Origin: Nitzschia sp. DOCU1
Lineage: Eukaryota; Bacillariophyta; Bacillariophyceae; Bacillariales; Bacillariaceae
DNA length: 64,000 nt
Assembly: GCA_951394045.1 (NCBI GenBank)
Contig: OX595995.1
Location: forward strand, 1,488,001 to 1,552,000
Direction: 5' to 3'
Shown piece after piece: positions 12,199-22,890 of the stretch. The notes beneath the pieces are model-generated. The model did no database searches and had not been told where the DNA came from. It saw only the letters and a list, made by a program, of their open reading frames with translations. Both the position numbers and the translations under genes were made by a program. Within the stretch, counting starts at the first letter, position 1. Each line of letters opens with the position of its first letter.

Positions 12199-13187
12199 CT
12201 AATAACCTCCATGCCCCACGAGAAGATGCCTATTGTCGAGCTCGCCACCTGGGTTGACAGCGACGACTTCGAAGGGCTGTTGCGGCGTTAACAACTCAGG
12301 ATACTTCTTTTCCAAGTGCTCTACTTTGGCGTTGGCTCCCCAGCTGCTGTAGTATTTCATGGCTTCACGAAGTCGGTACTTGCCCTCGTCGAGATCTTTC
12401 ATAACCTCAATCTGAAATTCAGCTAGTCGCTCGCTGGCAAGACCAGCATCGTGTTGGTAGCCTCCCCTGGCAGCGAGAAGGATCGAAACTTCATACTGCT
12501 TAATGGCTGGGTACCTCCGTCCCTTATAGGCTAGAAATTCGGCTTCTAACAGAGACTCGTGGTGTTTGACGTTCGGATTGCCCTTCTCCTGCCACTTCCT
12601 GACTTTGCCTCTGCAGATCTGCGCCAACCTGGCATACTTCTTCTTTCCTGTCGTTCGGGCGGCTGCAAAGCACGAGACACCTTTCTGATACGTATCAAAT
12701 ACGATTTGTGGAGAGGCCACTTGGCTTTTCGCTACATAATCGTGCCCAAACTTGATCATAAAATCTGCCTGCCGAGTATGTTGACCGAAGTACGTAAAAA
12801 GTGATCCCTGACATAAAATGACACCGGCGTTCCAAAAATCATCTCCGCGTGATCGTTCCAGGTGTTCGTCGGTAATAGCTTGCCCCGTGAACTTTGTGGG
12901 ATCTTCGGCATTGTCTAGACCCATCAGATTCCGAAAAAGTTGACGAACCGGATCGGCGAGTTTGGCTGCCTGTTCCCGCTTCAAATCCTTCATTTGTTTC
13001 GAATACAAAAACAGATCAGTTTCTAACATCTGCAACGGAACTCCGGAATAGAATTGCAGGACGATAAAGTTAAAGATGGCATAACATGCGCTTTCCGTGT
13101 CGCTGAGAAAACAAGAGACTAGGGTCAGTCACACAGTGAAGTAACGAAACTGCTTCGAGTCAGTCCACATACCCTGTTTGTAGCCCC
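12199..13187 (-). CDS. Gene B', 3' exon, cut off by the assembly gap
   Basis: The C-terminal exon of another B paralogue is 13102-12199. It is preceded by the conserved 70-bp intron (13103-13172) and 15 bp of exon 1 (13173-13187), where the Ns begin. It encodes the TPR-like end of B: the methionine-led 'QMLETDLFLYSKQMKDL', then 'GKKKYARLAQICRGKVRKWQEKG'. Its C-terminus is longer than the other copies by about 16 residues after 'FEVVAV'. That ending and the 3' flank are most like the copy at 23.5 kb. The ATPase half should lie in the gap or be lost, so I cannot say if the gene is functional. Confidence 0.7.
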
Positions 13188-13387
13188 NNNNNNNNNNNNN
13201 NNNNNNNNNNNNNNNNNNNNNNNNNNNNNNNNNNNNNNNNNNNNNNNNNNNNNNNNNNNNNNNNNNNNNNNNNNNNNNNNNNNNNNNNNNNNNNNNNNNN
13301 NNNNNNNNNNNNNNNNNNNNNNNNNNNNNNNNNNNNNNNNNNNNNNNNNNNNNNNNNNNNNNNNNNNNNNNNNNNNNNNNNNNNNNN
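13188..13387. other. Assembly gap, 200 N
   Basis: Exactly 200 N, a placeholder length. The left edge is inside B' exon 1 and the right edge inside gene A copy 2. At least about 2.4 kb of B exon 1 and about 1.9 kb of A would be needed to complete both genes, so the true distance is probably much larger than 200 bp. Confidence 0.95.
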
Positions 13388-15695
13388 GATTGTGACCGAT
13401 TTCGAGCAGGTTTCATTCCTTGAGATCATCCAAGAGGAGGTAGCTATGATCAGCAACACAACCACTGTCACAGGAGCAGTAACCGGTCTCACGAGAGTAG
13501 ATTGTGTCGATCAAACACCGTTCTCGACAACTATCAGTTTTGCATTCTCAGCTTTCGAGTGGGTTGTCAGCAACGAAGGAGATGTTCAAGGCCTGGGAGA
13601 TGCGATTGCAAATGTCTACAACGGCTTGGTGGAAGACTTCTGCGACGAGTACTTTCGTAATTCCATCTCTTTGACGTATGTCCCAGGAAGCTTGCAGCGG
13701 TCGACCGTAACAGGAGGCCAGCGGCACGACCGAGACTTGCAAAGTATGCAAGGATGGTTGAATTTCCGTGCCACGTTTAGCGTTGCTGGTCTCTGCCGGG
13801 GTTGCCATGCCCTTGGAACGCCGATCCCGATATTCGGTAACAGTACGACAAATCGCACGCTCGACGAATTTAGAAGACCATCCTCCTCCTCGCAGCTATC
13901 GAAGTATCGGCGACTTCAAGATGCAGGATCGACATGTATCTGCGACAGCACGTCGGTTTCTCGGCGAGCCGCTCCTAGCTTGGGCGCAGTACGGGCTGAA
14001 TTGAAAGCATTGATTCCGGATGTATTACCTTGGATGAAGAATCCTACCATTTGTGGCTTGCCAGTCCAGGTCGAGGTGCCATGTCCTACTATCCCAACAG
14101 GCCCGTCAATTACGGTTTCCTGGACGTTTTACGCTCGTCGCTCTGATGACGGGTGTTTGAAGGCCGCGGATCTGCAACAAATTGCCATCTACTTCTCTGA
14201 TGGTTTCAATTCTGTGAAGCAACTGGAAAGCTTCCCATGCCAGCCAGAATACTTGCAAGTCTCCAACGTCATCATTGACCAGTCCGCCCTCGATGGTTGC
14301 CGTCGCCGCCGTGAACTGTTGAGGGGCGGAATGCGTGCTGATGGCAGAGACCCCCAAAGCGACAATATGTCGCGTGAACTTAGACAAGACTTTGACATAA
14401 TGGTGGCCTCCATGATGGTTACCGGCAACATTTATGCGACCAATATCAATGCAATTCTAGCCGGCGAAGGGCATCACTTTCGCGCTACCGCTGCTGGCAT
14501 TGCAGAGAGAAGCGAGGGAGTGTTTGAGATTGAAACTGGAAGAGCCACAAGGTCGCCAAGTGCGGTGCCGTCCTCCTTTCCAAGTGCTTTCCCAAGTGCT
14601 TTCCCAAGTTCATTCCCATCCGAATTTCCAAGCGACGAGCCATCTCCTAGTCCGTCCAGTGTCACGCCCAAGGGGCCATGTTCCCCTACGTCAAAATCGT
14701 GCACGGGCACTGTACAACAGGTCCAAGCATGGTGTGACTCATTGACACCTTCTAATGCATGCTGCCTGAAAGAACCTCTTCCAGATGATCCTGACTCAAC
14801 CGTACTCCCAACTGAGACAGCACCTCCGGCCCTTCCCGTATGTGAATGGGATGGTGAAGCCACCATCTTCACAGGATCGTGTCGTGGCGACAGAGCCTGC
14901 TACTTTGGAACCTCATCTGGATCCATCATTGTGGGTGCAGGTTCTTGCAATGGCGAGAATGCGTGTGAGGAAATAGCACCAAATGAAGGCATTTCCATAG
15001 TAATTGGAAGCGGTTCTTGCATCGGAGATCGTGCTTGCAAATGGATTGCTACCAGTAAAGGTATTTCTGTATCGATTGAACCCGATTCTTGTATAGGATA
15101 CTATGCATGCTTCAACTTTGCTCATCATCAAGGTGCTTCCGTATCAATTGGCACGGGTTGTCAAGGATATGAGGCTTGCGGAGAGGTAGCCTATTTTACA
15201 GGCACATCGATATCAGTTGGCGCCGGTTCGTGCATGGGAGATTTTGCGTGCTCTGGTATTGGGGGTGGTGAAGGAGGTCAAGGGACATCCATATTATCCA
15301 TTGGCATCAATTCTTGTATCGGAGAGGGATCCTGCGTTTCTATTGCTGCTGTGGGATCGACTTCCATATCGATTGGCTCTCGCTCTTGTCAAGGATTTTG
15401 GGCGTGTGGCCAAGTTGCAGTGACGGAAGGCACTGAGATATCCATTGGCGCCGATTCGTGCATAGGAGACGGAGCGTGCGAAGACCTTGGCGTTGATATG
15501 GCCACCGTCGTCACAATTGGCGATCGATCATGTACTGATGTTAATTCGTGCCGTTCCGTCGGTTATGTTCAGGCTACTTCGGTGGATATTTTAGATTCGG
15601 CTTGTGCCGCGTCTTGCAGCGGCAGCTGTAATGGTTTCGATCCTGCAAGTCCGGGAGACGTGCAGTGCGACGCTTGCGCATGCTCCGTTGCGTAG
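13388..15695 (+). CDS. Gene A copy 2: secreted modular Cys-repeat protein, 5' end in gap
   Basis: One uninterrupted frame of at least 768 codons. In order it has: an N-terminal module with a C-pair (GLCRGCHALG) and CICDS; a second module part with 'PTGPSITVSWTFYARRSDDG'; a linker of repeated Phe-Pro-Ser (about residues 390-430); a Cys-bearing segment (CSPTSKSC, CEWDGE); ten 24-residue Cys repeats; and a Cys-dense cap ending CDACACSVA. Fragments of the same module in copy 1 show that the full protein has at least four modules upstream. Pro-Ser linkers and paired Cys fit an extracellular or frustule-associated diatom protein (inference). It is the best evidence that the family is coding. It converges on gene B2. 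Confidence 0.75.
14571..14660 (+). repeat. 12-bp coding repeats, Ser-x-Phe-Pro linker
   Basis: Tandem units like TTTCCAAGTGCT encode S-A-F-P / S-S-F-P / S-E-F-P. Copy 1 has only two or three units at 3097-3130, so the linker length varies between copies. That is expected for a slippage-prone minisatellite. Confidence 0.8.
14871..15643 (+). repeat. Ten 24-residue Cys repeats in gene A copy 2
   Basis: In-frame units follow SC-x-G-x(2)-AC-x(2)-IA-x(3)-GTSISIG. Unit 5 lacks one residue relative to copy 1 (GTG-CQG against GTGACQG). Unit 6 carries a Gly-rich four-residue insertion. The last unit leads into a cap with CAASCSGSC. Confidence 0.85.
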
Positions 15696-15774
15696 CAAAA
15701 GGTCGAAGCATCGAACGTTGGTGCCAAGAAATGCATGGGCAACTTCAGTTCAATATTTACGACACATGTGATAA

Positions 15775-15780
15775 AATAAA
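15775..15780 (+). terminator. Candidate polyadenylation signal after gene A copy 2
   Basis: AATAAA lies 80 bp after the stop of the main frame and about 43 bp before the acceptor-like site of the terminal cassette. It would end a transcript before the cassette. Confidence 0.4.
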
Positions 15781-15822
15781 TGTGACACCACTTCAATCCA
15801 CCGCGCAAGTGTTATCATTCAG

Positions 15823-16391
15823 TCGATTTGAGTGACATATTTGTAACAATCGGCGACTATTCTTGCACTGGATATTTTGGGTGCTGGTCGATCGCATATT
15901 GGGCGGGCACGTACGTATTCATAGGCACGAGTTCTTGCACTGGCGCCAATGCGTGCTTCCAGATTGCCTCTGCAACAGGAACTGCTTCTGTAACCATTGG
16001 CGCCGGATCTTGTCAGTTCAACGATGCGTGCAGTGGGATTGCGACGACTAAAGGCACTATCATTTCCATCGACGAAAATTCGTGCCATGGAGCGTTTGCG
16101 TGCACCGAGATTGCATCTGTGGAAGGTGAATCCGTGCCCATTGGTACCACTTCTTGTCGAGGAGACTATGCATGCTATTACGTCGGCCGTGACGCGGCAA
16201 CTGGCGTTACGATCGGGAATGGCTCTTGTGACAATCCTTCATCGTGCAATTCTGTCGGCCAAGGACTGGCGACTTTGGTGGATATTACAGATTTCGCTTG
16301 CACCGAGGCTTGTCTGGGCACCTGTGACGGTGTCGATGTTAAGAGTACGGCAGACATGCAGTGCGACGTCTGCACCTGTGATGCTTTGTAG
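15823..16391 (+). CDS. Gene A copy 2, extra terminal cassette (six Cys repeats plus cap)
   Basis: An intact frame of 189 codons follows a splice-acceptor-like TTATCATTCAG ending at 15822. It has six repeats (SCTG, SCTG, SCQF, SCHG, SCRG, SCDN) and a cap ending CDVCTCDAL, homologous to the main cap (CDACACSVA). It has no ATG near its start and no signal peptide, so it is unlikely to be an independent gene. It is in the same frame as the main body, separated by 127 bp with stops. Two readings fit: an alternative 3' exon, or the remnant of a neighbouring A gene fused by deletion. Its frame is kept here but broken in copy 1. Confidence 0.5.
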
Positions 16392-16746
16392 ACAAAGGCC
16401 GCACCTTTACTTCGATATTACGTCGTACCACTGCTTTCTCCACTCGTCAAGATCGAATGTGTGTCATGGTGGTATGCGGCTGGTGGATGCCGATCAAAAT
16501 GGATCTCGCGAGAGGAACGAAACAACTTCGGTCTTTCCACGTGGAATGCAGCGTATCACATAACAACCTATTAGTAAATCTATGTACTGTCAGTACTACG
16601 ATACGTACTGATGACTCACGGAAGGGACCTATTACTACTAGAGAGGACCACCTGCATCTTTATTGTATTTCAGTCTTGGTCTGTACTCATACGCACCGAT
16701 GACTCAAATAGGAAATAGTACCACCTGAAGCTTTTAATATTGCATT

Positions 16747-19700
16747 TCATCGTTGGCTCACAGAGATGACTTCGTAGGGTTGCTGCGGCATTAACAGCTC
16801 GGGATACTTCTTTTCCAAGTGCTCTACTTTGGCGTGTGCTCCCCAGCTGCTGTAGTATTTCATGGCTTCGCGAAGTCGGTACTTGCCCTCGTCGAGATCT
16901 TTCATAACCTCAATCTGAAATTCAGCTAGTCGCTCGCTCGCAAGAGCAGCATCGTGTTGGTAGCCTCCCCTGGCAGCGAGAAGGATCGAAACTTCGTACT
17001 GCTTAATGGCTGGGTACCTCCGTCCCTTATAGGCTAGATATTCGGCTTCTAACAGAGACTCGTGGTGCTTGACATTCGGATTGCCCTTCTCCTGCCACCT
17101 CGTGACTTTGCCTCTGCAGATCTGCGCTAACCTGGCATACTTCTTCTTTCCTGTCGTTCGGGCGGCTGCAAAGCACGAGACACCTTTCAGATATGCATCA
17201 AATATAATTTGTGGAGAGGCCACATGGGTTTTCGCCTCATAATCGTGCCCAAACTTGATCATAAAATCAGCCTGTCGAGCATGGTGACCAAAGTACGTGC
17301 AAAGTAGCCCTTGGCATAAAATGACACTTGCATTCCAAAAATCATCTCCGCGTGATCGCTCCAGCTCTTCGTCGGTAATAGCTTGCCCTGTGAACTTTGT
17401 AGGATCTTCCGCATTGTCTAGACCCATCAGATTCCGAAAAAGTTGATGAAACGGATGGGCGACTTTTGTTGCCTGCTCCCGCTTTAAATCCTTCATTTGC
17501 TTAGCATACAAAAATACATCAGTTTCCAACAATTGCAGCGGAACCCCAGAATGAAATTGCAGTACGATAAAGTGGAAAATAGCCCAACAGGCGCTTTCCG
17601 TGTCGCTGAGAATGCCGGAGGCTAGGGTCAGTCACACAGTCAAGTAACGAAACTAATTCGAATCAGTACACATACCCTGTCTGTAGCCCTACATCGTATG
17701 CTTGCAGTAGAGGCTTGGTCTGGCTCCTAAAGGGTTGCGTCCAGGAAAGAAGAAACGAGTGCACGCAAAACATTACCCGCGATGTCATCAATTGCGAGCC
17801 AGAGCTCCTCATGAGATTAAGAGCGTGCTGTCCGTAGATTGCGCCCCCTTGTATATCATCCAATATGCCAGTCAACATCATCCCTGCTGTGGCGAACGCG
17901 GCAGAAGAATATTCGCAGACCCCGTATTTCATCGTCCAATTCAGACTTCGAAAGATAGCCAATGGCAGTCGATCATCCTTCATCATGTAAAAACATGTTG
18001 CGAGCTTATCAAGCAACTTCATTAACTCAACCCTTGTATTATCGGTCATTCGAGGAAGCTCAGCCGGATTACGAGACTTCATCGTAGCCTTTATACCGAT
18101 GATATTGCTAACAATCACCAAGCCAACGAGAACAGGATTCTTCGGAAAGCGGCACTTGAACTTTGCAAGGACCTCCAAAGCCAGATCAGTGGCCTCTTGA
18201 ACCTTTGCAAGATTCAAAACGCTGTCGATCCAAGTGTGATAGACATCCAATTTATCAACGAGAGGACGGTCATCTTGCGACAACACGGCTTTGCAATACA
18301 GTGCCATCGTCTCGACGTTGCCTAAAAAGCCCTCCGCCTTGGCCCCGGTAGAATACAGCTTCAAGCTTAGGTCGTAGTGTTCCTTCCAGTGGTTATCCGG
18401 TAGCAGCTCTATCCCTTTCCCTGCATATTTAGCGGCGCTCTCAAAAGCCGAGACTTTGATGGCTTTGTAACTTGCTCCCAGGTTCAAACGAGCGAGCTTC
18501 AGCTGCGATTCAACGTTACTTGTTTCGAGGGGCGCCTCGTTCAGCAGGTTAACCACAACAAATATTGCAGAATCCAACTTCTCCTCATTGAGCTCCGATA
18601 CAAGTATTTCTCCTATCCGTTGTTTCCAAGCACCCCGCTCATCTTCTAGGACAAGCTCGATGGCGGCTTCGTGAATTTTGTCGTGACTCCATCTAAGACG
18701 AGGGGGCGATTCGGATCCCTTGGCAAACAGACTTTCCGCTTCAAGGTGTGTTAAACCGGCAGAAAACAACGAATCGTCAACTGATGAGCCACCCGCGTCC
18801 AATTTGACCCATAACAACCGCAGAGTCTCGACCTCGAATGTAGAGCCCAGGCAGGAAGCTAGCTTGAGCAGTTTCAAAAGATCGGTTGGGAGACTAAACA
18901 TTTTCCGTTTCAGCAGATCGACGACATTGTCGCTAGCTTGAGTGCTTGATTCGATTTCCTCCTCGTTCCAAGTCCAGGACAAGGTACCAAAGTTGAATTG
19001 CAGCAGCTTCTTGTTGTACAGCATGGCCAGATAGTGAAGAAGGAAAAAGGGGTTCCCGTTCGTCTTGTCAAGACATATCTGTGCCAGAACTAACGTACGT
19101 GAGTCACCCTGACAACTGAGTACATCTTGGATAATTTCATGAACGGCCTCAATATCCAAATCGTTGATTTCCAGACGACTAAGAATGAAGTCCCCATCCT
19201 GGCTTTTGGTTTCGAGTTCGCGTAGGCACTTGGAGAAGATATGGGTCTCGTCTACCTCGTTGGATCGATATATACCGATGACCATGAATTTCGGGTTCTG
19301 CCGATCTAGCATCAGAACCTCCAAAAGATCCAAAGAGGAGCTATCCGCCCACTGAAGATCGTCCAACACGATGAGTAGCGGGGATAATTGTTTTGACACA
19401 ACTCGCAAGAACCGTAAGAAAGCGAATTGAATTCGATTTTTGGCGTCGCCCGGTGATGACTGTGGCGACGATGTGCCACTAGTCAAAGCAGTTTCAACCA
19501 CCTCCTCAATGGCAGGTATGACTCGGGCTAGCAAAGAGGCTTCCGATCCCAACGCAGTCTCTATTTCTTTGCACAGCATTTGGAATTTAGTGGGCTCTTC
19601 CTCACGCAATTTGAGGACGGACCCGCAAATCTCGGAACAAGCAGTAGCAATCCCTGAATAGGGCTCGTTTCTCATGTTTAAGTCGAATTTACCCCTGGCA

Positions 19701-20131
19701 TATAGTCCTTTGCGCCGGACCAGCCGGTGGCGGAGTGTCTCTGCTAGTTTGGATTTCCCGCTCCCGCTAGTCCCGGAGATGAGTGTTAATCGTCGTTCTG
19801 AAGTGGCCTCGAGTAGTAAACCAAATTGACTCTTCAGGGCCGCGATCTCCCGATCCCTGCCGTGTATTCCCAGAGAATCAAACGTCAACTTATCGATTGT
19901 TAGGCTTGACAAATCATTACTTTTGCGTTTCTGGGGTTGCAAGGCAGAAAATGAGGGCATTGGTGGGCTCCACCCGCTTCGAATACTTCCGCCGAAGAGT
20001 TGAAAATCAGCACTTCCGCCGTCTTTGACAGAGAGCAACGCTGATCTGTCCTCATCGCGATCCAACGAGGAAACCCCATCATCCTTATCGACCGAGCTTC
20101 CTAGCGAGCTTTTCTCAAATGAATACGACAT
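16747..20131 (-). CDS. Gene B2: STAND/AAA_16-type ATPase with TPR-like C-terminus
   Basis: This is the closest relative of B1, at the same place relative to gene A. Exon 1 is 20131-17676, the intron 17675-17606 (70 bp, GTATGT...CAG, phase 2) and exon 2 17605-16747; the product is 1104 residues. Walker A is GTSGSGKS (Ala to Thr against B1), and Walker B LLIVLDDLQWAD is unchanged. 'MVIGIYRSNEVDETHIF' follows, the usual post-Walker-B strand of this family. The C-terminus is 'VISVSQR', one residue shorter than B1. The intact frame and mostly conservative substitutions suggest it is functional. Effector or partner is unknown. The upstream sequence beyond about 20245 is unlike B1, so the two copies may be controlled differently. 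Confidence 0.8.
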
Positions 20132-20331
20132 GGAAGCAATTGATCGCCGTATCTTTTTTAAAACAGGCTCAAAGACATAATCAGCACCATCATCCTCATA
20201 GATGAAGATAGAGAGGTCCATCGGGCAAAATCTTTCCTCGCATACTTTCTCTTTTTCAAATTCCGGGTACCGGATGATTATGCATCCGCATGTAAGAACT
20301 TACTCTACGTAGATACAGATATTATTGGTAA

Positions 20332-20539
20332 AATGAGACCTGGATCGTATTTTCTGGTAGCCCGGCCGGCCACACAGTCTACGTCATCATACCCCATCCA
20401 AAATTGGAGTATTGGACCCATAGGATAGGGCGAGCGGGAGTATGAAAATGCAAGGAGGGTCTCATCTGCAGTCATAAATATCGATGGAAATGAGACCCTA
20501 CAACGAGAAAATAGCGCTGCAGTCCTAAAAATGAGACCC
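20332..20539. promoter_or_regulatory. Cluster of four ATGAGACC motifs upstream of B2
   Basis: ATGAGACC occurs at about 20333, 20490 and 20531 on the + strand and once inverted at 20456-20465. The middle pair forms a perfect 10-bp inverted repeat (AGGGTCTCAT / ATGAGACCCT) with a 24-nt spacer. The cluster lies 200-410 bp upstream of the B2 start and was not seen upstream of B1. Regulatory function is a guess. Confidence 0.3.
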
Positions 20540-20705
20540 AGTAGCTAAAAGAAGAGTTGTGAATATGCGGTAGCTCGGCATCCTTCATTCTCAACCCCGA
20601 ACCTTAGCGAAAGTAAAATACTACTATATTTAGCAACCCCAGAGAGATTGAAAGTAGTGACCTTGCATGTTCATGATGTTTTCCTTCTGATAAGGTCACC
20701 GAGTC

Positions 20706-22220
20706 TAGGGGCCACACATCCTGTAGAAACATCTCGATTCGGGCGTGCAGGCGCATGCGTACGCCATGGCAATGATCGACACATTCGAATGCCAGTTAGA
20801 CCCATCCGAACAACAAAAAGACTGACGTATGTGGCGAAAACGACATTGACAAAATGCATCATCGCATCAAGATGCACTTCGATTCACAATCAGTTGTCAT
20901 CTTGTCCTCCCATTTGCTGCTATCATGCCACCCTTTAATGCAGTTCCTCTTCATCCTACGCTTCAAAAGTGCTTGAAAGAAGCCGCAGTTCCAGTCGAGA
21001 CACCGCCGGTGTTGCTCTCTTTGCGTCCAATTTGGAGCAGCAATCCATGATTCAGCAATTGCAATCTCAATAGGTCGGTTTAGGACGTCTACAAACTACG
21101 TGTGCAGGCAAACGACGCAAACGACGCAGACAACAATACGAAGAAAGGAATGCAAATGCAAACAGCATTGCCGGAGTCACAATTTCGGAATGGCGCTCTC
21201 AACTTCCAGGGGCGATTCGACGATGGGTTGTCCTTGCATCAATGAATTGCTGGCATTTCCGTCCGAAAGCCGAAAGGAATTAAAGTGGCATTGCACGAGG
21301 TCACGTCTGGTCCGCAGTGAGGGAGTGGCAAGGTGCAGCTACCTTTGCAATGTGCTCTTCAAACGGCTACTACTTCGGGTGGTAAAACTGGACGATACTT
21401 GGCTAGTAGTTTTTGGAACATGGATCCTTACGAGACTTGGCATGGCGTTGTCAATTGATACTAGAAGATACAATTCGGATGTCGATGGAACAATTTGCGG
21501 CCTACATCAACAAGTGGTAGGATGGTGTCGCCACAACAAACACTATAATGGAATGGGACAATACATAGCTGTCACTACTAGCTAATAGTAGTCATCATTG
21601 TTGCTGCTGACAGTACAGTTCTTTACTATCCCGATAGAAAGAACAAGAACATAGAATAGAAATACATTCTTTGATTCGTTGTCTTGCCAGGTTTCAAAAT
21701 GTGATGTTGTGCACGCGCAATATATACAAAGCCATTGTCGTGGTCACGGAATACACCACCTCCATCTTCAACAATTCGATTCAAAGACTTGCAAACTGTC
21801 TTGTCAGAACACACCTTATTTCACATCTAGCGCCTTTGCCCATGCTTCTGGCGGCATCCACTTGTCTCAGAATGTTGCATTGGCGGCAAGCGTTTTCAAA
21901 TGTACCATGGCGCCTGCTACTACACCGAGGATTTTGACGCTTAGAGGGCCTGACATTTTTATTCCTTTTGCAGGATGGTCCATTGATATGTTTTGGAGCT
22001 ATGTCTAAAAGCGATAAAAATGATACGGCCTATTGATGAAGATATGGTGATCCGACCATTGCCATGGTCGATGGAACGAATTCCTTTTCGTGTTGTCATC
22101 GTGCAAGAACAATTTCGCGCCCGAAAATGAGATGCCAAGGTGGACTACTTTGATTAACACTATTCGTGAACAAATGGCAGTCACGGGCGCGAGATGTTTT
22201 GGTAGGATGTGTGGCCCCTA
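20706..22220. mobile_element. 1.5-kb DNA transposon with 31-bp terminal inverted repeats
   Basis: The left end (20706-20736) is TAGGGGCCACACATCCT, four bases, AAACATCTCG. The right end (22190-22220) is its reverse complement, differing only in those four bases. GAGTC flanks both sides (20701-20705 and 22221-22225), a candidate 5-bp target duplication. If the ends are instead set at GGGG/CCCC, the flanking dinucleotide would be TA. The interior has no intact gene. Coding-like stretches change frame: a + strand frame with 'FASNLEQQSMIQQLQSQ' near 21000, an open 161-codon frame at 21100-21585, and a - strand stretch near 21850-21960 interrupted by stops. A decayed or non-autonomous element is the best reading; the superfamily is not assignable by eye. 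Confidence 0.65.
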
Positions 22221-22391
22221 GAGTCACCGTCATATCCGTAAAGCAAGTACTTTCACGCACCATGCAGGGCTAGTATTGCTCGTCTTCGATATACCTACTG
22301 AAAGCTAGTAGTTGTAGTACTATGATTGACCACTATTCCATACTATAGTAGTTTGTAGTTCTTCCAAGTAGTAGAATCCCCCACCATTTTC

Positions 22392-22890
22392 TTACAAACT
22401 GCGAATGGTAAAGTCTTCCAATCCCAAAGATTTTAATTCCAATCCTTTTTCATTCGCCAAGTGCAAGACACAAATAAAGTAAAATGATAGTAGGGTCATA
22501 TCAGCTTGGCTTTGAGTCGTTTGCATTTTGCATGCAGTATCTTGAAAGGACAAAAAGGGCGAAGGAGCATCTTGGTTGGTTTCTGTAGAAGTAGGAGATC
22601 GTAGAAGGCTCTGGATCCAAACTCTTCTCATCGTCTTCGTCCATGAGTTCCTCCTTTTCTTCATCAGCAGCCAACGACTGTCGACGCCCTTCAAGGTTCG
22701 CTCAAGTTTGTCCCAAAGATCCTTCTTGAGACGCTTGGCATATACCTTTTTGCAACAGTAGCATATCCGACCCTGACCTTTTCCACCTTGCGCACTCCCT
22801 CCAAATCTGGTACCACAAAGTCACCATCATCGTTGCCTGCTCCAAAGGCATCATCATTATCATCCCCATATGGTTGGTTGTCGCAGCCAC
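22392..22890 (-). pseudogene. C-terminal fragment of condensin subunit 2 (kleisin, Barren/CAP-H), frame-broken
   Basis: Read 22890 to 22392, three frames give consecutive pieces of a CND2 C-terminus. They are 'DGDFVVPDLEGVRKVEKV' with 'VGYATVAK'; then 'VYAKRLKKDLWDKLERTL'; then 'EEKEELMDEDDEKS' and 'STISYFYRN'; and finally 'ICVLHLANEKGLELKSLG' before a TAA. The YATVAKK, KKLK-x(3)-W and LHLANEK blocks are hallmarks of the condensin kleisin C-terminal winged-helix region, which contacts the SMC head. At least two frame changes, and no upstream part of this normally long gene, show a dead fragment. The parent gene should be elsewhere in the genome. Confidence 0.65.

Noticed and set aside
13129..13492. 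Two long - strand frames across the gap
   Set aside because: They consist mostly of N-derived unknown residues and are artefacts of the 200-N gap.
21100..21585. 161-codon frame in the 1.5-kb transposon
   Set aside because: Other frames in the same interval carry equally or more protein-like stretches, so no single frame is convincing. Described only as decayed interior.
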